A DNA stretch of 64,000 bases from an uncultured Micromonospora sp. (GTDB lineage: Bacteria > Actinomycetota > Actinomycetes > Mycobacteriales > Micromonosporaceae). A program made the translations under genes and the position numbers. How positions within the stretch are numbered: position 1 is the first letter of the stretch; each line of letters opens with the position of its first letter. Below, piece after piece: positions 19,601 through 24,999 of this stretch. The notes under the pieces are model-generated. The model was given only the letters and a program-made list of their open reading frames with translations. It was not told the DNA's origin and did not search any database. The stretch lies in NCBI GenBank assembly GCA_937951935.1, contig CALGAM010000250.1, positions 1 to 64,000 of the forward strand, in the 5' to 3' direction.

Positions 19601-22402
19601 ACGGGCGTGGCCGCGCAGCTCGCCCATGAGCGCGGTGACGTCGCGGAACGGGGCGGGACGGTTGGCGTACCGGGTCGGGTCGGCGTCCACCGGCCCGGCG
19701 GGCCGGTACGCCGGTCCGGCGACCACCCCGGCCCGGGTGACGACCAGGTCGAGCTCGCCCTCGTCTCCGGCACCGGACCAGGTGACGATCACCTGGTGGC
19801 CGAGCCGGTCGACCAGCTCGTGGACCGCCTCCGGGTCAACGCCGTCCCGGTCGGCGGCCCCGGGCCCCTCGGCCGGCGACCCGTCGGCCGCGCCGGTCAG
19901 GGCCCGCAGCGCCGCCCGGTCGGCGGAGAGCCGGGCGTTGGGCACCCCGGTCACCCGCAGCACGTCGGCCTGGGCCACCGGCGGCGCGTCGGCGGCCCGT
20001 GCCGCCGGCGACGTGCCGGGGGCGGTCGCCGCCGGGCCGAGGGTCCGGTCGAGCAGCTCCGCGAGCGCGTCCAGCCCGCCGACCTCGGACCAGGTGACCT
20101 CCCGGACGACGAGCGGCGCGTCGGTGCCGCGGGGCGCGCCGTCGTGGCCGGTGTGCAACACGACGTCGTACCGGTAGCGGGTCAGCTCGGTGTGCGCCCG
20201 GCCTCGCCTGACCCGCACGTCGGCCGCGCGGATTCCGGGGACGGCGCCGACCAGCGCGGGGAAGAAGTCCGGGTCGAGCAGCAGCTCCCCCTCCCAGGCG
20301 AGCCCGGCCTCCAGGGCCGCCCGGGCCGCGGTCCGTCCCGGGCCGTCCGCCCGCCGCCGGCCGGCCTCGACCCCGGCCCGCAACAGCCGGTGCAGACGCA
20401 GGTTGCGCACGTCGCCGACGAAGACCACCCCGCCCGGGGCGAGCAGCCCGACCAGCCCGCGCAGCACGTCCAGCAGGTAGTCGGCGCTCGGGAAGTACTG
20501 CACCACCGAGTTGAGCACGATGGTGTCGAAGAAGCCGCTGGGAAGGTTGTCGGTGACGTCGGCGGGTTGGGTGCGCAGTTCCACCCGGCCGGCCAGTTCG
20601 GGCCGCCCGGCGAGCTGGGCCCGCAGCGCCGCGATCGCCTCCCCGGACAGGTCGGTGCCCCAGTACGCCTCGACCCGGGGCGCCACCCGGGCCAGCAGCA
20701 GTCCGCTGCCGACCCCGACCTCCAGTACCCGGCGCGGGCGCAGGGCCAGGATGCGCTGCACGGTGGCGTCGCGCCACTCGCGCATCTGCTCCACCGGGAT
20801 CGGCAGCCCGTCGTAGCTGCTGTTCCAGCCGGTGAAGTTCTCTCCGAACTCCTCGGACCGCCCGGCGGTGTACAGCAGGTCGTGCAGCCGCTCCCAGTCG
20901 CCGACCCGGTCGGCCTCGGCCGCGGTGTCCCGGTGCGGCCCGCGGTCCAGCGCCGGTACGACGTACGCGGCCAGTCGCGGTTCACCGGTCGGCCCGGGAC
21001 GCGCCACCACCGCCACCTGCCCGACCGCCGGGTGCTGGCCGAGCACCGCCTCGACCTCGCCCGGCTCGATCCGGTAGCCCCGGATCTTCACCTGGTCGTC
21101 GGCCCGCCCGACGAACTCCAGCCGCCCGTCCGGCAGCCACCGCACCAGGTCGCCGGTGCGGTAGAGCCGGCCCCCCGGCGGCCCGTACGGGTCGGCGACG
21201 AACCGCTCGGCGGTCAGCGCCGGTCGGTTCAGGTAGCCCCGGGCCAGCCCCGGACCGCCCAGGTACAGCTCACCGGTGGTGCCCACCGGCACCGGCCGCA
21301 ACGCGGCGTCGAGCACGTAACACCTGGTGCCCGGGTCGGGACGCCCGATCGGCACGACACCGTCGGGCGGGGTCCGCGGGTCGCACTCACCGAGCGTCGA
21401 GTTGACCGTGGCCTCGGTCGGCCCGTACGCGTTGAACATCGGCCGGTCGACCGCCCAGCGGGCGACCAGCGCCGGGGAGACCCGCTCGGTACCGGCCAGC
21501 AGCGTCGCGCCGGCCGGCAGGGTGCAGTCCCGGGGCAGGGCGGCGAGCAGCGCCGGCGGCAGGATCATGAACGTCACCCCGTGCCGGTGGGCGTACCGGG
21601 TCAGCTCGGGCCCGGGAACCCGAAGCTCGGCCGGCACGACCACCAACCGGCCGCCGGAGAGCAGGCCGAGGCACAGGTCCCAGAAGGCGACGTCGAAGCT
21701 GGGCGAGGCGAACTGCAACACCCGGCTGTGCGGGCCGACCCCGAGCCGGACGCGCTGGGTGGCGACGAGCTTCGCCACGCCGGCGTGCGTCACCACCACC
21801 CCCTTGGGCCGGCCCGTCGAGCCGGAGGTGTAGATGACGTAGGCGGCGTTGTCCGGAGTCAGCGGCGTCCCCCGGTCGGCGTCGGTCGGGTCGGCCGGGT
21901 CGGTCGGCGTCTCACCCCGCGGCGTCTCGTCCAGCAGCAGCCGGGGCAGCTCCGGAGGCACCGGCAGGCACGCCGCCAGGTCGGCGGTGGTGACCAGGCA
22001 CACCGGCCGCGCGTCGGCGAGCATGTAGGCGATCCGCTCGGCCGGGTAGTCGGCGTCCAACGGCAGGTAGGCGCCGCCGGCCTTGAGCACCGCCACCTGG
22101 GCGATGATCATCTCCGCCGACCGGGGCAGGCAGACGGCGACGACCCTCTCCGGCCCGGCGCCCCGGGCCAGCAGCGCGTGCGCCAACCGGTTGGCCCGGG
22201 CGTTCACCTCGGCGTACGTCAGTTCGGTGTCCTCGAAGACCAGCGCCACCGCCCGCGGGGACCGCCGGACCTGGGCCTCGAACAGATCCGGCCAGGTCAC
22301 CGGCGGACCCGGCGCCACGGTCTCGTTCCACTCCACGAGGATCCGGTGGCGTTCCGCGGCGCTCAGTCCGCCGTCTGCGGGGTCCAGGCTGGTGGTGGAC
22401 AC
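4655..22402 (-). CDS. Tetramodular hydroxamate-siderophore NRPS, A(MT)-T-E / C-A-T-E / C-A-T / C-A-T / C
   Basis: 5,915 residues in one frame. Landmarks (approximate residues): A1 P-loop YTSGSTGRPKG 191; methyltransferase inserted after A8, SAM motif EVGVGSG 561; A10 957; T1 GGDS 1009; E1 HHVVVDG 1202; C2 HHHIVTDG 1697; A2 2174; T2 GGDS 2579; E2 HHLLVDG 2796; C3 3176-3304; A3 3824; T3 GGHS 4241; C4 HHIATDEW 4477; A4 4977; T4 GGHS 5354; terminal C 5557; 10-residue repeats 5845-5885. No loading C domain and no TE. Specificity codes read by eye: A1 DVWILGAVNK, A2 DTWTSGVVQK, A3 DMENMGLINK, A4 DVFILGAVNK. A3 closely resembles the hydroxyornithine code DMENLGLINK; A1 and A4 are near twins, probably N5-formyl-N5-hydroxyornithine. 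Residues 1 and 2 should be D; residue 1 N-methylated. As in erythrochelin synthetase, the terminal C probably releases a diketopiperazine. C3 has an extra residue in its HHxxxDG motif. GTG start, GAGAGG about 13 nt upstream. Confidence 0.97.
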   Translation of the reverse strand: MSTTSLDPADGGLSAAERHRILVEWNETVAPGPPVTWPDLFEAQVRRSPRAVALVFEDTELTYAEVNARANRLAHALLARGAGPERVVAVCLPRSAEMIIAQVAVLKAGGAYLPLDADYPAERIAYMLADARPVCLVTTADLAACLPVPPELPRLLLDETPRGETPTDPADPTDADRGTPLTPDNAAYVIYTSGSTGRPKGVVVTHAGVAKLVATQRVRLGVGPHSRVLQFASPSFDVAFWDLCLGLLSGGRLVVVPAELRVPGPELTRYAHRHGVTFMILPPALLAALPRDCTLPAGATLLAGTERVSPALVARWAVDRPMFNAYGPTEATVNSTLGECDPRTPPDGVVPIGRPDPGTRCYVLDAALRPVPVGTTGELYLGGPGLARGYLNRPALTAERFVADPYGPPGGRLYRTGDLVRWLPDGRLEFVGRADDQVKIRGYRIEPGEVEAVLGQHPAVGQVAVVARPGPTGEPRLAAYVVPALDRGPHRDTAAEADRVGDWERLHDLLYTAGRSEEFGENFTGWNSSYDGLPIPVEQMREWRDATVQRILALRPRRVLEVGVGSGLLLARVAPRVEAYWGTDLSGEAIAALRAQLAGRPELAGRVELRTQPADVTDNLPSGFFDTIVLNSVVQYFPSADYLLDVLRGLVGLLAPGGVVFVGDVRNLRLHRLLRAGVEAGRRRADGPGRTAARAALEAGLAWEGELLLDPDFFPALVGAVPGIRAADVRVRRGRAHTELTRYRYDVVLHTGHDGAPRGTDAPLVVREVTWSEVGGLDALAELLDRTLGPAATAPGTSPAARAADAPPVAQADVLRVTGVPNARLSADRAALRALTGAADGSPAEGPGAADRDGVDPEAVHELVDRLGHQVIVTWSGAGDEGELDLVVTRAGVVAGPAYRPAGPVDADPTRYANRPAPFRDVTALMGELRGHARNWLPEYMVPTAFVPLPRLPVTPSGKLDRAALPAPDFAALTTGARPRHAREELLCTLYAEVLGLPEVGVDDDFFALGGDSIVAIQLVVRARRAGLVVTPRQVFQRRTVAELAAVATPVPGQAAADDPTAGVGELPLTPIMRWLDECGGEIDAFNQWLLVRLPAGATADRLGAVLQAVVDRHDVLRSRLVRATPERPGRLEVRPPGTVRAADRLHRVEVGPLTGAALRERAEAAARQAGRRLAPEAGVMVQAVWLDAGPDHPGHLAVLIHHVVVDGVSWRILLSDLAAAWADVAAGRTPRLAPVGTPLRRWSELLHADARSARRLAELPLWARILDGPDPALAHRPLDPVGDLASVRRLTLRLPADRTAPLLTTVPAAFHAGVNDVLLTALALALADWRRRRGLTDPPAALVAVEGHGREEQIADGVDLSRTLGWFTSIFPVRLDTGPIDLAGALAGGPDAGAALKRIKESLRELPDHGLGFGLLRHLNPESAAVLAALPAPQISFNYLGRFGVDTATDTAWSPLPGVGLLAGGFDDAMPVAPYTLEVNAFTEDGPDGPELGVTWAWPEALLAEADVRALAEGWFAALDALVRHAATPGAGGPTPSDFPLVRLTQDEVDDLATAVPDLVDVLPLTPLQEGLYFHAHAAGPDHDPYRVQQVIELRGHLDPAALRRAVRAVLDRHAPLRAAFPQLPDGRPVQAIAGRLDPPWREVDLTGYAEPARTAEFEAVAEAERSAPFDLARPPLLRCALVRHDRDRHTLLLTHHHIVTDGWSAGLTLRDLLAAYAPHDEPPRLPPAPPYRRYLQWLAGRDEAAARRAWQTALADLDGPTRLTAATDPTSVGAGTSARTRPVVLPPPVAAALRERTREAGLTLGGVVHAAWGVLLGRRTGRRDVVFGSTVAGRPAEVEGVDAMVGPLIATIPVRVRWSPAESLVDLAARLQREQADLLDHQQFGLPAIQRLAGGGELFDTLVVVENYPAVGGLRDPGGTVEITGVEFREATHYPVTLLVSAADPVGLAIEYDPARIAAPAVEQLAAGLSHLLTALVAAPDRPVGRIDLLPAEDRAAAVARLTGPTMPVPSSPVPSSTLGGAVVAQAARTPRAVAVLDGERTLSYAALDRRSAALARRLVGQGVRPGDVVAVAVPRSAELVVGMLGVLRVGAAYLPVDPADPGPRIATVLADSGARAVVCTVDVLDRLPRAATPTCVLLAPATTGAEPGAADGDSPTPPVDPELPAYLIYTSGSTGRPKGVLVSHRAIVNQLTWSQQRFRLDTTDRVLQLAPPHFDTSVWEIFWPLTAGAAVVLPGSDDLRDPARLAALIRRHRVTTVTFVPSMVESFLLADEVTADPGWAASLRWVSSGGETLTAELARRWRAATGTALDNVYGPTETAVQVTWWTNHGEPEGGVPIGRPVANTRLHVLDDCLRPVPPGVTGELYVAGAQLALGYHGQAALTAQRFVADPFGAPGERMYRTGDLVRWRADGDLEYVGRADHQVKIRGHRVDPAEVEAVLAAQPGVARAVVTARTDRGRARLVAYVVPAPGARPTVEALRAAATEALPATLVPSAVVLLDALPLTASGKLDRAALPAPPDTPTASTADPSPAPVAPSGRPTDPVAAPDPDAETLARIFAEVLGVPRVATGDDFFALGGDSILSIAVASRARRQGLALRPGDLFRHRTPAALAAAVPRSDAAPRPAAGPEPGSPAPDGAPADAGPGAPAAGASDGVGTLPPLPIVHWLRETGQPIDRFTLSTLLVTPPVPDLDTLAAVLQAVLDRHDGLRLRLRRVASVLWSLEIPPPGAVRATDLLRRTDVGGLDDAALRATITREHEAAVGRLAPDEGILLQAVWFDAGARPGRLLLATHHLLVDGVSWRILLADLAEAAAAVAAGRRPALAPVGTSLRRYAHLLSEQAQHPDRLAELGYWSETLAPGADLLAGPVDAAPTRPARQHAVRLDPAETVPLLTAVPAAAGADVTEVLLAALRLAVTRWRRSRAGDADPPAGRDGDADLLVEVERHGRAELTPGIDLSRTVGWFTSVQPVRLPAGDDPLDVLRDVRDRLRAAPDNGLGYGMLRYLNPQTAPILAARSSAQVLFHYYGRFPGGSDAAWSPAPESAVLATPNGGLAPTHLLQVDAVCAETGDGPVLSATWTWPDGLLADADVAGLAAEWTAALRDLTAATAAVATAGGGGDGTTGGGATGGHAPGVEPGPGLDARVEATLAGLDPAEVAQVTRVSPVPVTEIWPLSPLQEGLFFHASYDTDGLDVYTAQDVFDLDHRVDLARLRRAGAALLTRNPGIRAGFTDTGLSRPVQFVAETTELPVVEVDLTGLDPRRQAERMARLLAEDRHRRFDLARPPLCRLMLIRLGDDRDRLVLSHHLVLWDGWSAALVVDQLFTLYARDGDDRDLPPAGSYREHLAWLAAQETEPAHRAWREALAGLAEPTLVAPEATLTPVVPQRCRADLPAPLGERMRAAVRRHGLTLNTLCGAAWGLVLGGLLGRTDVVFGMTVSGRNPEIPHVEQIVGLLLNTVPARVRVDPYEPVPALLHRLQQQRAELMPYDHLGLGEVQRLSGHSRLFDTLYVFQNFVDEEESARLRARHGIVAVDGVDATHYPLTLVVTPGRTIRLTLDHRPDVVPAELARTLLDRYVAVLARLADALDATGGTADAGRDAALDVRDTAAPPVGRLDLLTDAERAVLAAEWDATRHPVGTESVADLLAAQAARTPDEVALVLADGGRRHPSTAPAGTASADVAPGRRTLTYAELDARANRLARLLIARGAGPERVVALALPRSLDMVVALFAVLRTGAAYLPLELDHPADRLAFVLADTEPACLVTTTTVLAALPDDLPPTVLALDTPAVTAELAGRSAEPLDDTELPPGFARTDPHRLEHPAYLIYTSGSTGRPKGVVTPYRGLTNMQLNHREAIFGPTVAAAGGRRLRVAHTVSFAFDMSWEELLWLVEGHEVHICDEELRRDARALVDYCDRHRIDVVNVTPSYAQLLFEEGLLERDEETSDTTASPDRDGATGGVTPRRHRPVLVMLGGEAVSEAVWERLRDTDGTAGYNLYGPTEYTINTLGGGTADSATPTVGRAIWNTRAYVLDPHLRPTPPGAPGELYIGGIGLARGYHRRPGLTAQRFVADPFGAPGERMYRTGDLVRRRPDGLLDFLGRTDDQVKIRGYRVELGEIQTALAGHPKVAHAAVVLDSSAGMPRLAGYVVRNAHWTESDDEVLAALRSYLRRRLPDHMVPAVLVPIDRLPLTVNGKLDVAALPTPAARGDDTSRPPRTAREERLCAIVGELLGVPAVGIDDNFFDLGGHSLLAIRLVSRARAELGIELAIRDLFEAPTVAELVERIDDPARQGAGAGHGASAGPAGDAAGTEGAADVRGPRATGGGAARDTARVPLVPVERPAELPLSHAQQRLWMIHRMAPDSTAYHFPIVVRLRGPLDVPALRAALADLTARHETLRTVIGHRDGEPFQRVLPAGQARPEPVVVRAAPHEVREVVRAALGRPFDLATEPPLRVTLVAVDRPTEPGAAAPPAEHVLVLLLHHIATDEWSDRPFLRDLATAYAARRAGRAPDWPPLPVQYADYTLWQHRLLGDPADPESLAGRQLAYWRTALAGMPEELALPADHPRSGRPDAAAAELTVDLPVEVTTRLRRLARQTGTSTFMVVHALVAALLHRLGAGTDIPLGAPIAGRSDAALDDLVGFFVNTLVLRTDVSGDPSFAELLARVRQTDLAAFSHQDVPFEAVVEAVNPTRSILRNPLFQVMVVHRPPVAPWPGLVGVTVVDEPVEPTAARFDLVFDVAEESVPAAAGADDDRDPPRLLRWRLKYRTDLFERATVAALGARLCRLAATVADDPTLPLSRVDVFVPGERDLVLRDFVATDREVPEQTLPALFARQVARCPHAVAVVDRDRTWSYARLDAEAARIARLLAGHGVGPESVVGVAVPRSAETIAAVLGVLRLGAAFLPLELAHPADRLAFMITDAGARLVVTTRAASGRLPEVAGVRRLLLDEVSDAAPADPVDTAPAGTTVPDGLAHAAYVIYTSGSTGRPKGVVVPHDGIASLVATAVDRLGVDARSRVLQFASTGFDVFVFELVMALCVGGRLVLTPDEARAPGRALIDLLERERVSHAILPPSLVTALPADCPLPDGLTVLVGTETVPPDLVGRWAARLHLFAAYGLTEATVNSTLWPADPGWTGAVPIGRPDPNTRAYVLDGRLQPVPPGVVGELYVAGRGLARGYLGRPGLTAQRFVADPYGPPGSRMYRTGDLARWRADGVLDFLGRVDDQVKIRGFRIELGEVEAVLAGHPDVRQAAVTVDGTGDLARLVGYVVPAERTVDPDEVRAHAATLLPDHMVPALVVVLPGPLPLTPNGKLDRRALPAPDWSALTGHDRPATERERILAGLVAEVLRLPEVGVHDDFFALGGHSMAVMRLLGRIRSMLGVDLTVRDVFDAPTVAGLAARVAGATADRPALRPAGRGLPPVAAAVQRFWWDRHRAFAGHDRWDLALLVRPAETPSAAYPDPDTARLDAAALAAALRDLADRHPPLRTVFAVADDGEPVPVPVEAEPTLEVVPVADADLPTRVTELAGETVDLTRRPPLRARLLTGPAGRAEALLLTLHHLGADEWSVVPLVRDLTTAYAARRAGRAPDWSPPAVGYLDYAHWGRRLLGDPADPASRHARQLDYWRRRLAGVPDRLVLPTDRPAPSGPVRRGGRVGFALDEQVHRAVDDLARRTGTTMFMVWQATLAALLHRWGAGPDIPIGTLVAGRTEEALGNLVGCFANPVVLRTDTGGDPTFTELLARIRLADLAAFDHQDVPFDAVRAAVPAAQPQVLLVHHEEARLTGVDGSDDLPGLRVDPVPTGAVHAELTVSFYEPIGEGPVHAELEYASDLFDPATARRLADEFVDLLRAALATPDVALSALATPGVAVSASATPGVAVSASATPGVAVPEPAVDPSASPGRHGAGGDADPAHRSVDVEGAS
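4761..4870 (-). repeat. In-frame 30-bp minisatellite in the NRPS 3' end
   Basis: Contiguous 30-bp units start at 4761, 4791, 4821 and 4851 (the last partial, diverging after about 4870). Each begins with GCCACGCCGGGCGTGGC or a close variant, which is itself a near-perfect hairpin. The period is exactly ten codons, giving repeated A-T-P-G-V-A-V-S-A-S peptides after the terminal C domain. This is outside any catalytic fold, so copy number is likely to vary between strains. Confidence 0.85.
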
Positions 22403-22493
22403 GACGAGGTACCGCCTCTCTCAGCGGGGTGGTCGGTGGAACGGGGGTGGGCGGGCCGGCGGCCGCGTGGCCACCGGCCCGGACGACCGGCGC

Positions 22494-23507
22494 TCAGGCG
22501 CCCAGCAGGGGCAGGATCTGGTCCAGGGCGTACGGGACGCTCAGCACGGTGCTGAAGGAGAGCGCGGCGCCCAGCGGCGGGTCCTCGTACGGCAGGAAGA
22601 GGGCGCCGTTCCGCCTGGCCACCTCGAGCGTGGCCCAGACGCGGTCGGCCCGGACCCGGGCCTCGGCGGAGGGGTCGGAGGTGAGGAAGACGACGCGGTC
22701 GACGTCGATGAGGTCGAGCCGCTCGGAGCCGATCTCGGCGGCGTACTCGTCGCCGGCCGCCTCGGCGATGCGCTGCGGCACGGTGAAGCCGAGCTGGGTC
22801 AGGAAGACCACCTTCGGGTCGCTCGGCGCGAACACGGCGTACTTGCCGGCCTCGTACGGCTCGACCACCGCGACGGTCTTCCCGGCGAACCCGGGGTGCT
22901 CCTGGCGTGCCTTCGCGAACCGGGCGTCGACGTCGGCGATCAGTTTCTCGGCCTGCTCCGGCCTGCCGAGCGCCCGGCCGGCCTGCCGGGTCAGTTCCTG
23001 CCAGGGCGCGGCGTAGTCGGCGTAGCCCCTCGGCTGGGCCACCGTCGGGGCGATCTGTGACAGCTTCTGGTACTGGTCCTGGGTCATCCCGGAGTAGAGG
23101 CCGAGGATGAGGTCCGGCTTCAGCGCGGCGATCTTCTCCAGGTTGTAGTCGTCGCGCTCGCCGACGATCTCGGGCGGGCTGCCGCCCCACAGTGGTTGCG
23201 CCCACGGCCACCTGCCGTACGGCCGTTCGCCGAACCAGTCGACGGCGCCGACCGGCACGGTCCCGAGGGCGAGCACCGGGTCCTGGTCGCTGAGCCCGAG
23301 CGTCACGACCCGGGTCGGCGGTCGGGGGATCTCGGTGACGCCGTACTTGTGCTCGACCCGGATGGGGAAGGTACCGGAGCTCGTCGCGGGCGCCGGCGGG
23401 TCCTCGCGGCCGGTGTCGCCGCCGCAGCCGGTCGTGGTGAGGGCGAGGGCGAGCAGGACGGCGGTCAGGCGGAGCCGGCGGGTGCTGCGGTGAGGTGGGC
23501 GGGACAT
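22494..23507 (-). CDS. Fe(III)-siderophore-binding lipoprotein (ABC importer SBP)
   Basis: 337 residues. Basic N-terminus, hydrophobic stretch and lipobox LTTTGC with the acylated Cys at about residue 28, so it is an exported lipoprotein. The mature part has FecB/FhuD-type periplasmic-binding-protein features (RVVTLGLSDQDPVLALG, PDLILGLYSGMTQDQY). It would capture the ferric siderophore for the two permeases and ATPase encoded divergently. ATG 23507 has GAGGAG 5 nt upstream; the open frame continues to 23756, but that stretch lacks signal-peptide character and is read as leader. First gene of the operon with the NRPS, whose start follows after 91 bp. The iron box at 23773-23791 leaves a roughly 260-nt leader. 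Confidence 0.92.
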   Translation of the reverse strand: MSRPPHRSTRRLRLTAVLLALALTTTGCGGDTGREDPPAPATSSGTFPIRVEHKYGVTEIPRPPTRVVTLGLSDQDPVLALGTVPVGAVDWFGERPYGRWPWAQPLWGGSPPEIVGERDDYNLEKIAALKPDLILGLYSGMTQDQYQKLSQIAPTVAQPRGYADYAAPWQELTRQAGRALGRPEQAEKLIADVDARFAKARQEHPGFAGKTVAVVEPYEAGKYAVFAPSDPKVVFLTQLGFTVPQRIAEAAGDEYAAEIGSERLDLIDVDRVVFLTSDPSAEARVRADRVWATLEVARRNGALFLPYEDPPLGAALSFSTVLSVPYALDQILPLLGA

Positions 23508-23770
23508 GGACTCCTCGTCGGGTCGTCGGCCGTGGCGCGCCGCGCGGGCCGCCCGGCCGCGTGGCGTGCGGCTGGTGTCCGGCCGGCCGGTCGCGCACGG
23601 TACGGACCGGGGTGCGACCGCGGGCGCCGGACGGCAGGCGTCAGTGACGGCCGTCAGGCCGTTCGGGTGCGGAGGTGGTGCGGGTACGCCGGTGTCGGCT
23701 GCGACGCCGGCGCGGGGCGGGCCGCTGCGCAGCCGGCCCGTGGCGGGCGGTGTCACCCGCTGCCGCCGAT
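23508..23770 (-). other. Long 5' leader of the SBP-NRPS-MbtH operon
   Basis: About 260 nt between the iron box and the SBP start. It remains open in the SBP frame, but the encoded sequence is Arg/Pro-rich and would precede an otherwise complete lipoprotein signal. I see no riboswitch motif. It is either an untranslated leader or evidence that the real promoter lies nearer the gene. Confidence 0.4.
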
Positions 23771-23772
23771 AG

Positions 23773-23791
23773 TAAGGTAATCCTTACCTAA
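23773..23791 (-). promoter_or_regulatory. Iron box for the SBP-NRPS-MbtH operon
   Basis: TAAGGTAATCCTTACCTAA matches 14 of 19 positions of the DtxR/IdeR consensus and both half-sites are well preserved. It is the nearer of two boxes to the minus-strand operon in this divergent region. Repression by iron-loaded regulator is inferred. Confidence 0.8.
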
Positions 23792-23840
23792 CCTCAACCG
23801 GCGTGAATTCGCCGGGGCGGTGACCGTCAGGGCCGCGAAG

Positions 23841-23859
23841 TAAGGTATACCTATCCTAA
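23841..23859 (+). promoter_or_regulatory. Iron box for the permease-ATPase operon
   Basis: TAAGGTATACCTATCCTAA matches 13 of 19 positions of the consensus. It lies 61 bp before the GTG of the first permease. With the box at 23773 it gives each divergent operon its own operator, 49 bp apart centre to centre (the spacing runs 68 bp start to start), so cooperative binding is possible. Confidence 0.75.
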
Positions 23860-23919
23860 GAAGACCCCAGGAAGATCGCCCCTCCGGCCGGTCCCTTCCC
23901 GACGATGCGTGAGGCCCGC

Positions 23920-24993
23920 GTGACAACTGACCAGGCAACCCCGGCGGTGCCCGACCGATCCCGGACCGGCCGACCCCCCGAGGCCCGGCGCCGCCCGCTC
24001 GGTGCCCTCGGTCTCCTCCTGGGCACGACAGCCGTGCTGGTCGTGCTGGCGCTCTGCTCGGTCGCCGTCGGCAGTCGGCCCATCCCGCTCGACGAGGTGG
24101 TCACGACCCTGCGCGACCGGTCCGCGGCCGACCCGCACCTGGAGGCGATCATCTGGGGGGTACGCCTCCCCCGCACCCTGCTCGGCCTCTGTGTCGGAGC
24201 GGCGCTCGGGCTGTCCGGCGCGCTCATGCAGGGGCTGACCCGCAACCCCCTCGCCGACCCGGGTCTGCTCGGGGTCAGCGCCGGCGGCGCACTCGGCGTC
24301 AGCATCGGCGTCGGCGTGTTCGGCGTCAGCGCCCTGTACGGCTACATCTGGTTCGCCTTCGCCGGCGCCCTGTTGGCCAGCGTCGTGGTGTACCTGCTCG
24401 GCAGCCTCGGCCGGGGCGGTTCCACCCCGGTCAAGATCGCACTGGCCGGGGTGGCGGTCACCTTCCTGCTCAACTCACTGACCTACGTCATCGTGTTGCG
24501 CTCGCCGGAGGCGCTCAACCGCTACCGGTTCTGGGCCGCCGGCTCCCTCGCCGGCCCGGACGGCAACACCGTCCTGGCGGTCCTGCCGTTCGTGTGCGCC
24601 GGTGCCGTCCTGGCGATCGCCACCGCCCCCGCCCTGAACAGCCTCGCCCTCGGCGACGACGTCGCCGCCGCGCTCGGCCGGCGGGTCCGGTGGGTCCGGC
24701 TGCAGGGCGTCCTGGCGGTCACCCTGCTCGCCGGCGCGGCGGTCGCCGTCGCGGGTCCGATCGTCTTCGTCGGACTGGTCGTCCCGCACGTGGCCCGGCT
24801 GGTCACCGGCCCGGACCACCGGTGGCTGCTGCCCTTCTCCATGGTGCTCGCCCCCGCCCTGTTGCTCCTGGCCGACGTGGTCGGCCGGGTCGTCGCCCGG
24901 CCCAGCGAGGTCGGGGTCGGCATCGTCGCCGCCTTCCTCGGCGGCCCGTTCTTCATCGCGCTGGTTCGCCGGCGCCGACTGGCGGAGCTGTAG
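23920..24993 (+). CDS. Ferric-siderophore ABC transporter permease (FecCD family)
   Basis: About 357 residues and strongly hydrophobic, with roughly nine to ten membrane segments. Family motifs include LPRTLLGLCVGAALGLSGAL near residue 85, GLTRNPLADPGLLGVSAGGALGV, and GPIVFVGLVVPHVARLV near the C-terminus, the cytoplasmic coupling region contacting the ATPase. GTG 23920 is preferred: GAGG lies about 6 nt upstream, whereas ATG 23905 has no Shine-Dalgarno. It forms the membrane channel with the next gene, 6 bp downstream. Controlled by the iron box at 23841. Confidence 0.94.
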   Translation: MTTDQATPAVPDRSRTGRPPEARRRPLGALGLLLGTTAVLVVLALCSVAVGSRPIPLDEVVTTLRDRSAADPHLEAIIWGVRLPRTLLGLCVGAALGLSGALMQGLTRNPLADPGLLGVSAGGALGVSIGVGVFGVSALYGYIWFAFAGALLASVVVYLLGSLGRGGSTPVKIALAGVAVTFLLNSLTYVIVLRSPEALNRYRFWAAGSLAGPDGNTVLAVLPFVCAGAVLAIATAPALNSLALGDDVAAALGRRVRWVRLQGVLAVTLLAGAAVAVAGPIVFVGLVVPHVARLVTGPDHRWLLPFSMVLAPALLLLADVVGRVVARPSEVGVGIVAAFLGGPFFIALVRRRRLAEL

Positions 24994-24999
24994 GTCCGG

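Noticed and set aside
23508..23756. An 83-residue N-terminal extension of the siderophore-binding lipoprotein
   Set aside because: It would bury a perfect lipoprotein signal peptide internally. ATG 23507 has a good ribosome binding site.
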